Shown: one piece after another, positions 55,505 to 63,999 of the stretch | Layout: each line of letters starts with the position of its first letter | Numbering within the stretch: position 1 is the stretch's first letter | Notes under the pieces: model-generated | The model's database searches: none | What the model was told of the DNA's origin: nothing | Seen by the model: only the letters and a program-made list of their open reading frames with translations | Assembly (NCBI GenBank): GCA_963706875.1 | Contig: CAVPNW010000020.1 | Coordinates: forward strand, 62,001 to 126,000 | Length of the DNA stretch: 64,000 bases | Origin: Prado023 sp963706875 | Lineage (GTDB): Bacteria > Actinomycetota > Actinomycetes > S36-B12 > CAIYMF01 | Direction: 5' to 3' | Made by a program: the position numbers and the translations under genes

Positions 55505-57356
55505 GGACCTCCAGGACGCTCGCGTCCTCGATCGTCGAGGGAACCTGCTCCGGTCGCCCGTCGGCGATCCCGCGCATCGTGCGCCGCAGGATCTTCCCCG
55601 ACCGGGTCTTCGGCAGGCCGGGAACGACCACCACCTCCCGGAACGCGGCTACCGGCCCGACGTGCTGTCGGACGTCGGCGACGATCTGCCGGGTCAGTTC
55701 GTCCGGGTCGATCTCGACCCCGCCCTTGAGGACCACGAACGCTCGCGGCGACTGGCCCTTCAGGTCGTCGGCGACACCGATGACCGCGCACTCGGCCACT
55801 GCCGGGTGCGCGGCGACCACAGCCTCCATGACGCCGGTCGACAGACGATGCCCGGCCACGTTGATGACGTCGTCGGTGCGGCCCAGGACGTAGAGGTACC
55901 CATCGGCATCGACGTACCCGCCGTCGCCGGTGGTGTAGTAGCCGGGGAAGGCGCTGAGGTACGACGAGACGTAGCGCTCATCGTCGCCCCACAGGGTCGG
56001 CAGGGTCCCGGGTGGCAGCGGCAGCCGGATCACGATGTTGCCCTCGGTGCCCGGCGCAACCTCGTTGCCCTCGCCATCGAGCACACGCACGTCGTAGCCC
56101 GGGACCGCCACCGAGGGCGAGCCCTCCTTGAGCGGCAACGGCTCCAGCCCGCGCGGGTTCGCTGCGATGGGCCAACCCGTCTCGGTCTGCCACCAGTTGT
56201 CCACGACCGGCACGCCGAGAACCTCGCTCGCCCAGTGGTAGGTGTCAGGATCCAGCCGCTCGCCCGCGAGGAACAGCGTGCGCAGGCTGGAGATGTCGTG
56301 CTCGGCGATAAGCGCACCCTCTGGGTCCTCCCGCCGGATCGCCCGGATCGCAGTCGGAGCGGTGAACAGCGCCTTCACCTTGTGCTCGGCGATGACCCTC
56401 CAGAAGGCCGCAGCGTCCGGAGTGCCGACCGGCTTGCCCTCGTACAGGACCGTGGTGGCGCCCACGATCAGCGGGGCGTAGACGATGTAGGAGTGCCCGA
56501 CGACCCAGCCCACGTCGGAGGCCGCCCACCACACGTCGCCGGGGCCGATGTCGTAGACGTTGGCCATCGACCAGGCAAGCGCGACGGCATGCCCACCGTT
56601 GTCGCGGACGATGCCCTTCGGACGCCCGGTCGTGCCGGAGGTGTAGAGGATGTAGAGCGGATCAGTGGCTGCGACGTCCGTGCACCCGACGGGCTCGGCG
56701 CCGGCAGCCATCTGTGCCCAGTCATGGTCGCGGGGACCCATCTGGGCGACGAGTTGGGGACGCTGCAGGATGACGCAGGCGGTCGGTTGGTGGGTCGCCA
56801 GGGCCAGTGCCTCGTCGAGCAGCGGCTTGTAGGCCACAACCCGGCTCGGCTCGATCCCGCAGGACGCGGACAGGATCACCTTGGGCTGGGCGTCGTCGAT
56901 GCGCACGGCGAGCTCCTCGGCGGCGAACCCGCCGAACACCACGGAGTGCACCGCCCCGAGACGTGCGCACGCCAACATGCCGATGACCGCCTCCGGGACC
57001 ATCGGCATGGAGAGCACCACCCGGTCACCGGCACCCACTCCGAGCCCGGAGAGCACCCCCGCGAACCGCGCGACCTCGTCGAGGAGCTCGGCGTAGCTGA
57101 ACATGCGCTGGGTCCCGGTGACCGGGCTGACGTGGATCAGCGCGGGCTGCTCGCCCCGGCCGGACGCGACGTGGCGGTCCAGGGCGTTGAAGCAGGTGTT
57201 CAGCCGGCCGTCCGGGTACCAGCGGTGCAGCGGAGCGGCGCTGTCATCGCGCACGACGGTGGGCGAGGTGGTCCAGGTGATCGCCCGCGCGGCCGCACCC
57301 CAGAAGGCCTGCGGGTCCGACATGCTCTGGGCGTGCGCCTGTGCGTACGTGGTCAT
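55464..57356 (-). CDS. prpE: Propionyl-CoA synthetase (ACS family)
   Basis: 630 residues from ATG 57356 with GGGAGG upstream; the frame runs on upstream without ACS sequence. Makes propionyl-CoA (or acetyl-CoA) from acid, ATP and CoA through an acyl-AMP. ATP loop YILYTSGTTGRPKGIVRDNG, the PrpE-type DNGGHAVALAWSM and WYPDGRLNTCFNALDRHV, and the catalytic Lys588 in KTRSGKILRR are present. That lysine is the site often acetylated to switch the enzyme off. PrpE-type rather than Acs by these motifs. Propionate could arise from valine or odd-chain breakdown and meet mmsA product. Confidence 0.88.
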   Translation of the reverse strand: MTTYAQAHAQSMSDPQAFWGAAARAITWTTSPTVVRDDSAAPLHRWYPDGRLNTCFNALDRHVASGRGEQPALIHVSPVTGTQRMFSYAELLDEVARFAGVLSGLGVGAGDRVVLSMPMVPEAVIGMLACARLGAVHSVVFGGFAAEELAVRIDDAQPKVILSASCGIEPSRVVAYKPLLDEALALATHQPTACVILQRPQLVAQMGPRDHDWAQMAAGAEPVGCTDVAATDPLYILYTSGTTGRPKGIVRDNGGHAVALAWSMANVYDIGPGDVWWAASDVGWVVGHSYIVYAPLIVGATTVLYEGKPVGTPDAAAFWRVIAEHKVKALFTAPTAIRAIRREDPEGALIAEHDISSLRTLFLAGERLDPDTYHWASEVLGVPVVDNWWQTETGWPIAANPRGLEPLPLKEGSPSVAVPGYDVRVLDGEGNEVAPGTEGNIVIRLPLPPGTLPTLWGDDERYVSSYLSAFPGYYTTGDGGYVDADGYLYVLGRTDDVINVAGHRLSTGVMEAVVAAHPAVAECAVIGVADDLKGQSPRAFVVLKGGVEIDPDELTRQIVADVRQHVGPVAAFREVVVVPGLPKTRSGKILRRTMRGIADGRPEQVPSTIEDASVLEVLTPLLRQHSGQAG

Positions 57357-57496
57357 GGAGCCTCCCGGACTGGTGGATGTCGGCCCAGTGTGCCCGGCGC
57401 CAGGACTTGCCCGGGCGCCACGAGCATGGCACTGCGACGAGCGGGCCAGCGGATCGACGAACGGCACCCGGACGCCCCTGAGCACCGAGTCTCCCG

Positions 57497-57540
57497 GACT
57501 TCACGGGATCTCCCGTACGAACAGGAGATCGGGTGAAGTC
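57497..57540. terminator. Hairpin between rlmN and prpE
   Basis: Arms GACTTCACGGGATCTCC (57497-57513) and GGAGATCGGGTGAAGTC (57524-57540) are complementary except at two central positions, with a 10-base loop. On the minus strand it follows the rlmN stop by 50 bases and precedes prpE by 140. It most likely ends the cdsA-rlmN transcript; an operator for prpE is possible. The rest of 57357-57589 holds no gene. Confidence 0.55.
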
Positions 57541-57589
57541 GCGGAGATTCTGCGAAGCGGGAGCGGGCGGGGCGGGGGCGTGGGTGGGG

Positions 57590-58727
57590 TCAGTCGCGGG
57601 CTGTGGCCGCCAGCTGGCCGCAGGCGCCGTCGATCTCGCTGCCGCGGGTGTCTCGGATGGTCGTGGGGATCCCGCGAGCCTCCAGCGCGGCGACGAACGC
57701 CCGCTCGACCGCGGGATCCGAGGCCGTCCACTTCGAGCCGGGCGTGGGGTTCAGCGGGATCGGGTTGACGTGCACCCATCCCCGGCCCCGGGCATTGAGC
57801 AGCTTGCCGAGGAGGTCCGCACGCCACGCCTGGTCGTTGATGTCGCGGATCAGCGCGTACTCGATTGATGCCCGACGGCCGGTGGCCTGGGTGTACTCGA
57901 ACGCGGCGTCGATGGCCTCGGCGACCTTCCACTTCGTGTTGACCGGCACCAGGGTGTCGCGCAGCTCGTCGTCCGGGGCGTGCAGGCTCAGCGCCAGAGT
58001 CACGGGCAGCCCCTCGCCGGCGAACTTGCGCATCGCGGGGACCAGTCCCACGGTCGACACGGTGATGCCGCGGGCGCTCATCCCCAGGCCATCGGGAGCC
58101 GGCGCGATCATGCGGCGGACCGCAGCGACCACGACGTTGTAGTTGGCAAGGGGCTCCCCCATGCCCATGAAGACCACGTTCGACACCCGACCGGTCCCGC
58201 CCGCCACCTCGCCGCGGGCCAGCGCCCGCGAACCGGCGAGCACCTGCTCGACGACCTCAGCGGTCGACATGTTGCGGGTGAGCCCCGCCTGCCCGGTCGC
58301 GCAGAACGGGCAGTTCATCCCGCAGCCCGCCTGCGAGGAGACGCACACCGTGACGCGCTCCCGGCTGTTCCGGGTCGCCGGGTAGCGCATCAGCACCGAC
58401 TCGACCATGGCCCCGTCGTGCAGCCGCCACACGGACTTCACCGTCAGGCCGCCGTCGCAGGTGATGTCACGCACGTTGGTCAGCAGCGGCGGGCACAGGC
58501 TCTCGGCCAGGGGCTCGCGCATGCGCCGCGGGGATGTCGGTCCACTGCGCGGGGTCGTCGACGAGCCGGGCGAACCAGTGGTTGCTCACCTGGTCGGCGC
58601 GGAACCTGGGGAGGCCGGCGGCGGCCACAGCGTCCCTGCGCTCGGCCAGGGTCATGTCCGACAGGTGCCGTGGCGGCTTGCCCCGCCGGGGCGCCTCGAG
58701 GACCAGCAGTCCCGGTGGCTGGCTCAC
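57590..58727 (-). CDS. rlmN: 23S rRNA (adenine-2503-C2)-methyltransferase, frameshifted
   Basis: From GTG 58727, one base after the cdsA stop, the N-terminal 68 residues (HLSDMTLAERRDAV, FRADQVSNHWFARLVDDPAQW) are in one frame. At about 58523 one extra base (GCGGCGCATGCGC) shifts it, and the rest (REPLAESLCPPLLTNVRDI onward) reads to 57590. Joined, about 378 residues. Radical SAM cysteines are in AGCGMNCPFCATG; the methyl-carrier Cys lies in the C-terminal DGACGQLA. Methylates A2503 of 23S rRNA and A37 of some tRNAs. A conserved housekeeping gene, so an assembly error is more likely than loss. Confidence 0.9.
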
Positions 58728-58728
58728 G

Positions 58729-59601
58729 TCAGGTGATCCCGCCGAGGGTGAGGGCGAACAGCGTGTAGGCGACCACCGTGTTCGGGATCAGGCTGTCGAG
58801 GCGGTCCATCACCCCGCCGTGGCCGGGAAGCAGGTTCGACATGTCCTTGATGCCCATGTCGCGCTTGATCGCCGACTCGAGGAAGTCCCCGAGCGTCGCG
58901 GTGATCGTCATGAGCGCGCCGACGATCGCGCCCTTCCACCAGTCGGAGTCCAGCAGGTAGACGAACATCAACGAGCCCAGGACGACCTGCAGGGTGACCG
59001 ATCCGGCGAACCCCTCCCAGGACTTCTTCGGGCTGATCGCCGGTGCCATGGGGTGCTTGCCGAACAGCACGCCGGCGGCGTACCCACCGATGTCGCTGGC
59101 GATCGACAGGACGATGAACGTGAGCACGCGGTCCGCGCCGTCCGGGGAGGCGGCGATGAGGGCGGCGAACGCGCCCATCAGCGGGGCGTAGGCCAGCACG
59201 AAGCCACTGGCCGTGGCGTCCCGGACGAAGTCGTCGGTGCCCCGCTCGAAGAGCCGCCACACAAGGGTGAACAGGAACAGCAATCCCATGCCCATGAGGG
59301 CCGCGTCCGGGCCGAGCCAGAAGCCGAGCACCGGCATCAGCACCGCCGCGATCAGCAGCGGCGGCTTCGACAGGTGGATGCCCCTGGTCCCCAGCGCGGT
59401 GGCCAACTCGTCTGTGCCGAGGAAGATGGCCACGACGATGAGCACCACGAACAGCCACAGCTGGATGTAGAGCGACGCCAGGGCGATGGCGACCAGCAGC
59501 ACGCCCACGGCGATCGCCGCCGGCAGGTTGCGCCCGGCCCGGGACTTCTTCGGTTCTGCCTCCGCCTCCTCCGGCGAGGGTGCGCCTGTCGATCCGCTCA
59601 T
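58729..59601 (-). CDS. cdsA: Phosphatidate cytidylyltransferase (CDP-diglyceride synthase)
   Basis: 290 residues from ATG 59601 (GAGAGGA upstream); the longer frame to 59673 overlaps frr and is not conserved. About seven membrane helices. The CdsA signature near the C-terminus is readable: SAIKRDMGIKD followed by LLPGHGGVMDRLDS. Makes CDP-diacylglycerol from phosphatidate and CTP in the inner membrane. A charged 25-residue N-terminus (PEEAEAEPKKSRAGR) precedes the first helix. Order frr-cdsA-rlmN is standard. Confidence 0.94.
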   Translation of the reverse strand: MSGSTGAPSPEEAEAEPKKSRAGRNLPAAIAVGVLLVAIALASLYIQLWLFVVLIVVAIFLGTDELATALGTRGIHLSKPPLLIAAVLMPVLGFWLGPDAALMGMGLLFLFTLVWRLFERGTDDFVRDATASGFVLAYAPLMGAFAALIAASPDGADRVLTFIVLSIASDIGGYAAGVLFGKHPMAPAISPKKSWEGFAGSVTLQVVLGSLMFVYLLDSDWWKGAIVGALMTITATLGDFLESAIKRDMGIKDMSNLLPGHGGVMDRLDSLIPNTVVAYTLFALTLGGIT

Positions 59602-59614
59602 GCGCGCCGTCCTC

Positions 59615-60172
59615 TCAGATCTCGAGCAGTTCGGCTTCTTTGTGCTTGAGCAGGTCCTCGACCATGGCGACATGCTTGGCGGTGAGGTCCTCCAGGGCCT
59701 TCTCCGCGCGGCGGACCTCGTCCTCGCCGGCGTCGCCGTCCTTGATCATCTTCTCCAGCCGGTCCTTGGCGTGCCGACGGATGTTGCGGATGGACACCCG
59801 CGAGTCCTCGGCCTTGTGCCGTGCCAGCTTGATGTACTCCTTGCGCCGCTCCTCTGTGAGGATCGGCAGGACGACGCGGATCACATTGCCGTCATCGACC
59901 GGGTTGACGCCCAGGTCGGAGTCTCGGATGGCCTTCTCGATGTTCTGCAGCGAGCTCTTGTCGAACGGCGAGATGAGGATCATCCGCGCCTCGGGCGTCT
60001 GGAAGGACGCCAGCTGCTGGATCGGGGTCGGCGCGCCGTAGTAGTCCACCAGGACCTTGCTGAACATCTGCGGGGTCGCCCGGCCGGTTCGGATGGTGGC
60101 GAAGTCCTCCTTGGCCACGGCGATGGCCTTGTCCATCTTCTCCTCGGCCTCGAACAGTTCCTCGTCGATCAT
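59615..60172 (-). CDS. frr: Ribosome recycling factor
   Basis: 185 residues, exact family length, AAGGAG upstream. With EF-G it splits the ribosome after termination. Family strands are visible: ATIRTGRATPQMFSKVLVDY, DSDLGVNPVDDGNVIRVVLP, LTEERRKEYIKLARHKAED, SIRNIRRHAKDRLEKM. Follows pyrH by 44 bp and is 13 bp from cdsA. Confidence 0.97.
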   Translation of the reverse strand: MIDEELFEAEEKMDKAIAVAKEDFATIRTGRATPQMFSKVLVDYYGAPTPIQQLASFQTPEARMILISPFDKSSLQNIEKAIRDSDLGVNPVDDGNVIRVVLPILTEERRKEYIKLARHKAEDSRVSIRNIRRHAKDRLEKMIKDGDAGEDEVRRAEKALEDLTAKHVAMVEDLLKHKEAELLEI

Positions 60173-60216
60173 CGGTTCTCCTTGTGGTCGTCAGCGTCCA
60201 GGTCCAGCAGGGTCGG

Positions 60217-60990
60217 TCAGTCGACCGGCGCGATCAGTGTGCCGATCCTCTCACCCTGCACCGCCCGAGCGATGTTGCCCGCGACGAGGAGGTTGAACAC
60301 GATGATCGGCAGCGCATTGTCCGCGCACAGGGAGATGGCCGTCGCGTCGGCCACCTTCAGCCCCCGCGCCAGGACCTCGGCATGGTCGAGGTGCTCGAAC
60401 CTCACGGCAGCGGGATTGGTCCGGGGGTCCTCGTCGTACACCCCGTCGACGCCCTTGGCCATCAGCACGACTTGCGCGCCGACCTCCAGCGCCCGCTGGG
60501 CGGCGCACGTGTCGGTGGAGAAGAACGGGACCCCGAGACCGGCGCCGAAGATGACCACGCGGCCCTTCTCGAGGTGGCGCACCGCCCGGCGGGGCAGGTA
60601 GGGCTCGGCGACCTGGTTCATCGGGATCGCGGTCTGCACGCGGGTCTCGATGCCCTCCTTCTCCAGGAAGTCCTGGAGCGCCAGGCAGTTCATGACGGTC
60701 CCGAGCATCCCCATGTAGTCCGCGCGGGAGCGGTCCATGCCGCGCTCGTGCAGCTGGGCGCCACGGAAGTAGTTGCCGCCACCGATCACGACCGCCACCT
60801 GCGTCCCGCTGCGCACCACGTCGGCGATCTGGCGCGCGATGCTCTGGACGACGTCCGGGTCGACCCCGAGCGCGCCAGCTCCGGCGAAGGCCTCGCCCGA
60901 CAGCTTGAGCAGGACCCGGCCCCAACCGTGCTCGGGGGCCTCAGCCCAACGTTCGAGTGTTCCTTCAAGGGTGGGCTGGTCCACGATCAC
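60217..60990 (-). CDS. pyrH: UMP kinase
   Basis: Phosphorylates UMP with ATP; hexameric, GTP-activated and UTP-inhibited in bacteria. 257 residues from GTG 60990; the first 24 residues vary in actinobacteria, and no Shine-Dalgarno is visible. Core: VLLKLSGEAF, VVIGGGNYFRGAQL, ADYMGMLGTVMNCLAL, GAGLGVPFFSTDTCAAQRALE, LMAKGVDGVYDEDPRTNP. A strong hairpin separates it from tsf, so it may have its own promoter. Confidence 0.96.
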   Translation of the reverse strand: MIVDQPTLEGTLERWAEAPEHGWGRVLLKLSGEAFAGAGALGVDPDVVQSIARQIADVVRSGTQVAVVIGGGNYFRGAQLHERGMDRSRADYMGMLGTVMNCLALQDFLEKEGIETRVQTAIPMNQVAEPYLPRRAVRHLEKGRVVIFGAGLGVPFFSTDTCAAQRALEVGAQVVLMAKGVDGVYDEDPRTNPAAVRFEHLDHAEVLARGLKVADATAISLCADNALPIIVFNLLVAGNIARAVQGERIGTLIAPVD

Positions 60991-61019
60991 GTGGCTGATT
61001 CTGCCCTACTGCGGATGCA

Positions 61020-61056
61020 CGACGCCCCCGGGAGGTGTTCCATCCCGGGGGCGTCG
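61020..61056 (-). terminator. Strong hairpin between tsf and pyrH
   Basis: A perfect 14-bp GC stem: CGACGCCCCCGGGA (61020-61033) pairs with TCCCGGGGGCGTCG (61043-61056) around a 9-base loop. In the tsf-to-pyrH direction it begins 20 bases after the tsf stop. There is no U tract, as is common in actinobacteria. It probably ends the rpsB-tsf transcript or attenuates read-through into pyrH. Confidence 0.75.
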
Positions 61057-61076
61057 ACGTTTCTACGGGCGCTGGG

Positions 61077-61892
61077 TCAGCCGCCGATCTCGATACGGAC
61101 GAAGCCGGAGATGTCGGCTCCGTTCTCCGCGGCATAGGCCTTCACGTTCTTCTTGCTGTCCTGGACCGAGGACTGCTCGAGGAGGACCCGATCCTTGAAG
61201 AAGCCGTTGACCCGACCCTCGACGATCTTCGGCAGGGCACCCTCGGGCTTGCCCTCCTCACGGGCGGTTGCCTCGGCGATGTGCTTCTCGTGGGCCACGA
61301 CCTCGGCCGGGACGTCCTCACGGGTGAGGTACTCCGGACGCATGGCAGCGATCTGCATGCCGATGGCACGCGCGGTGTCCTCGTTGCCCTGGTAGGCCAC
61401 GAGCACGCCCACCTGGGGCGGGAGGTCAGCCGAGCGCCGGTGCATGTAGGTGGCGATGGTCCCCTCGAGCAGCGCGACCCGTCCGAGCTCGAGCTTCTCG
61501 CCGATGACCCCGGACATCTCCTGGATGGCGTCGGCCACCGTCTTGCCGTTGGCCATCTCGGCGCCGGCCAGGGCGTCGCGGTCCTCGGCCCCGATCTCGT
61601 CAGCCAGGGCGACGACCTCGTCGGCGAAGGCCTGGAAGTCGGCGTTCTTGGCCACGAAGTCGGTCTCGCAGAGCAGCTCGACCAGCGAGCCCCCCTGCAC
61701 GGCGACCAGGCCGTTCTTGGTGGTGCGCTCGGCACCACGCTTGGCGGCCTTCGCGGCCCCGGAGATCCGCAGGATCTCCACCGCGGCATCGAAGTCGCCA
61801 TCGGCCTCAGTCAGGGCCTTCTTGCACTCCATCATCCCGGCGGAGGTGAGGTCGCGGAGCTTCTTGACGTCCGCGGCGGTGATCGCAGCCAT
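61077..61892 (-). CDS. tsf: Elongation factor Ts
   Basis: 271 residues from ATG 61892 with AAAGGA upstream. Exchanges GDP for GTP on EF-Tu. N-terminal KKLRDLTSAGMMECKKAL and the core ELLCETDFVAKNADFQAFADEV are diagnostic. Two dimerisation subdomains and the C-terminal module (VLLEQSSVQDSKKNVKAY) are in order; the C-terminus FVRIEIGG is complete. Between rpsB and pyrH. Confidence 0.97.
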   Translation of the reverse strand: MAAITAADVKKLRDLTSAGMMECKKALTEADGDFDAAVEILRISGAAKAAKRGAERTTKNGLVAVQGGSLVELLCETDFVAKNADFQAFADEVVALADEIGAEDRDALAGAEMANGKTVADAIQEMSGVIGEKLELGRVALLEGTIATYMHRRSADLPPQVGVLVAYQGNEDTARAIGMQIAAMRPEYLTREDVPAEVVAHEKHIAEATAREEGKPEGALPKIVEGRVNGFFKDRVLLEQSSVQDSKKNVKAYAAENGADISGFVRIEIGG

Positions 61893-61942
61893 GGGCTGTC
61901 CTTTCTCAGGTGGGGCACGCTGGCCCCGGGTTGAGGGCGAGC

Positions 61943-61981
61943 ACCGGGTCACCCGTGCGAGTCCGCACGGGTGGTTCCGGT
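61943..61981 (-). terminator. Hairpin between rpsB and tsf
   Basis: Perfect 10-bp stem CACCCGTGCG (61950-61959) with CGCACGGGTG (61964-61973), loop AGTC, extended outward by ACCGG (61943-61947) with CCGGT (61977-61981). A second smaller stem follows at about 61985-62005 (GCAGC...GCTGC). In the 137-bp rpsB-tsf gap such structures often cut down or process the rpsB-tsf transcript. Confidence 0.55.
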
Positions 61982-62029
61982 GTCAACGGCAGCGGTCGGA
62001 CCGGCTGCCGCGCTGAACGTGGGTGGTGA

Positions 62030-63223
62030 CTACTCGGCGGCCTTGTCGGTGGCAGCCTCCGCCGCGGCAGCAGCCTCGGCCTCGACATCGATTGCGACGG
62101 CCTCGGCGAGGACCGCCTCCTCGACTGCCTCCTCGGCGACGACGTCGGCGACGACGGCCTCGATCACTGCCTCCTCGGCAACGACCTCGGCCACGACTGC
62201 CTCGGCCGCGGCGTCCTCAGCGACGATCTCCTCGGCGATGGCGACCTCAACGGCGAGCTCGGCCTCCTCGAGGGGCAGCTCGCCGGCCTCGGCCTCGACA
62301 ACGGCCTCCTCGGCAACGACCTCAGCCAGGACGGCGTCGACCGCGGCGTCCTCGGCAGCGGCCCCAGCGACAGCGGCCTCGACCACTGCCTCCTCGGCAT
62401 TGGCCTCGGCGACAACAGCCTCGGCGACGGCCTCCACCGCAACGACCTCAGCAACGGCCTCGGCCTGGTGGGCGGCCAGCAGCTCAGCCTCCCACTCGGC
62501 CAGCGGCTCGACGGCCTCAGCGGTCCCGCCGCTGGCACGGGCAACAAGGCCCTCGGCGACGGCGTCGGCGATCACGCGGGTGAGCAGTCCGACGGCGCGG
62601 ATGGCGTCGTCGTTGCCGGGGATCGGGAAGTCCACGACGTCGGGGTCGCAGTTGGAATCGAGGATCGCGATGACCGGGATGCCCAGCTTGCGCGCCTCAC
62701 CGACGGCGATGTGCTCCTTGTTGGTGTCGACGACCCAGACGGCCGACGGGATCTTGCTCATCTCCCGGATGCCGCCCAGGGTGCGCACCAGCTTGTCCTT
62801 CTCGCGGCGCAGGACCAGCAGCTCCTTCTTGGTCATGCCGGAGCCGGCGACGTCGTCGAAGTCGATCTGCTCGAGCTCCTTGAGGCGCTGCAGGCGCTTG
62901 TACACGGTCTGGAAGTTGGTGAGCATGCCGCCCAGCCAGCGCTCGTTGACGTAGGGCATGCCCACGCGCGACGCCTGCTCGGCAACGGCCTCCTGGGCCT
63001 GCTTCTTGGTCCCGACGAACATGACGGTCCCGCCGCGCGACACGGTCTCCTTGACGTAGGAGTAGGCGCGGTCGATGGAGGTCAGCGACTGGGTCAGGTC
63101 GATGATGTAGATGCCATTGCGCTCGGTGAGGATGAAGCGCTTCATCTTGGGGTTCCAGCGCCGGGTCTGGTGCCCGAAGTGGACACCGCTCTCCAGCATC
63201 TGGCGCATCGTGACGACGGCCAT
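62030..63223 (-). CDS. rpsB: 30S ribosomal protein S2 with long acidic tail
   Basis: 397 residues; AAGAGGA upstream of ATG 63223. Residues 1-230 are an ordinary S2 (MRQMLESGVHFGHQTRRWNP, NERWLGGMLTNFQT, HIAVGEARKLGIPVIAILDSN). From about 250 to 397 the protein is almost only Ala, Val and Glu with repeats such as VVAEEAVIEA and VVAEEAVVEA. There is no Lys or Arg between about 230 and 393. Most S2 proteins are about 250-290 residues, so the tail of about 150 is unusual. It is encoded by a repetitive GCC/GTC/GAG-rich stretch (62030-62475). Confidence 0.96.
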   Translation of the reverse strand: MAVVTMRQMLESGVHFGHQTRRWNPKMKRFILTERNGIYIIDLTQSLTSIDRAYSYVKETVSRGGTVMFVGTKKQAQEAVAEQASRVGMPYVNERWLGGMLTNFQTVYKRLQRLKELEQIDFDDVAGSGMTKKELLVLRREKDKLVRTLGGIREMSKIPSAVWVVDTNKEHIAVGEARKLGIPVIAILDSNCDPDVVDFPIPGNDDAIRAVGLLTRVIADAVAEGLVARASGGTAEAVEPLAEWEAELLAAHQAEAVAEVVAVEAVAEAVVAEANAEEAVVEAAVAGAAAEDAAVDAVLAEVVAEEAVVEAEAGELPLEEAELAVEVAIAEEIVAEDAAAEAVVAEVVAEEAVIEAVVADVVAEEAVEEAVLAEAVAIDVEAEAAAAAEAATDKAAE

Positions 63224-63302
63224 GGGTGGTCCTCTTTCGTGCGCGGCGGCGCCGCGCGGTCGGTTGTCACGACCACCGGTCGGCGGTCGTCCTGATGCCC
63301 CT

Positions 63303-63341
63303 GACTGGTCGGGCTGCCGAGGCAGACCGTTCCGACCAGTC
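63303..63341 (-). promoter_or_regulatory. Structured leader element upstream of rpsB
   Basis: GACTGGTCGG (63303-63312) pairs perfectly with CCGACCAGTC (63332-63341). Inside, CTGC (63314-63317) pairs with GCAG (63322-63325). It lies 80 bases upstream of the rpsB start on the minus strand and would be transcribed if the promoter is near TAGACT (63396-63391). It may be an autoregulatory S2 leader or an unrelated hairpin; I know no exact actinobacterial consensus for it. Confidence 0.4.
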
Positions 63342-63390
63342 GCACGTGCTCAGGGCATGCGAATTCGGATCCCGGAGGATCCGTGCGCAC

Positions 63391-63396
63391 AGTCTA
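63391..63396 (-). promoter_or_regulatory. Possible -10 box for rpsB
   Basis: On the minus strand TAGACT reads 63396 to 63391, matching the TAnnnT form, about 170 bases upstream of rpsB and just upstream of the leader hairpin. No clear -35 is seen (TTTCCG lies 20 bases further up). Low confidence. Confidence 0.25.
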
Positions 63397-63498
63397 CGAC
63401 GAACCCTCGATGCTGCGGAAATCCCGGCCCCGCGTCGTCGTCCACAGATCGTGGACCGACCCCTGTGCAGATCCCGGGCACGGGCACAGGGTGGGTCC

Positions 63499-63999
63499 AT
63501 GGCCAACCTCAGGATCCCCGTGACCCTCACCAGTGCCGCACTGCTGCTCGGCACACCCGGCGCAGGCGGCGCCCAGGGAGGCCCCACGCAGGACGGCCCG
63601 ACATGGCGGCCGCCGGTCTCCCCCGTCGTGGTGGTGCGCCCCTTCGACCCCCCGGCGCAGCGGTGGTTGCCTGGGCATCGAGGAGTCGACCTGAGGACCA
63701 CACCGGGCGCCCAGGTGCGCGCCGCCGGCGATGGCCGGGTGGCGTTCGCCGGGACCCTGGCCGGGCGCGGGGTGATCGCACTCGACCACGGTGACCTGCG
63801 CACCACCTACGAGCCTGTGGACGCACTGGTGCTGGTCGGCGAGAAGGTCCGGGCTGGCCAGTCCATCGGGACCGTCGGGTCCGGGAGCGGCCACTGCGGG
63901 TCAGGGTCCTGCCTGCACCTCGGCCTGCGACGGGATCGGCAGTACCTGGACCCGATGCTGCTCCTCTGGCGCCCCTCAGCGCGCCTGCGTCCCTGGTGA
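63499..63999 (+). CDS. M23 family metallopeptidase (secreted)
   Basis: 166 residues from ATG 63499. N-terminal signal peptide (NLRIPVTLTSAALLLGTPG, cut near GGAQG). LytM/M23 domain: HRGVDLRT gives the HxxxD zinc ligands, GRVAFAGTLAGRGVIALDHG is the core, and the second motif reads CGSGSCLHLGLRRD. In classic M23 enzymes this last motif is HxH (LHFE); here the first His is Cys. From memory this actinobacterial group near rpsB commonly reads CLHWGL. It may cut peptidoglycan or be a binder. It diverges from rpsB across 275 bp. Confidence 0.87.
   Translation: MANLRIPVTLTSAALLLGTPGAGGAQGGPTQDGPTWRPPVSPVVVVRPFDPPAQRWLPGHRGVDLRTTPGAQVRAAGDGRVAFAGTLAGRGVIALDHGDLRTTYEPVDALVLVGEKVRAGQSIGTVGSGSGHCGSGSCLHLGLRRDRQYLDPMLLLWRPSARLRPW

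Noticed and set aside
62023..62954. Plus-strand frames rich in Ser/Ala/Thr opposite the rpsB tail
   Set aside because: They only mirror the repetitive GCC/GTC/GAG codons of rpsB; no start signal or family.
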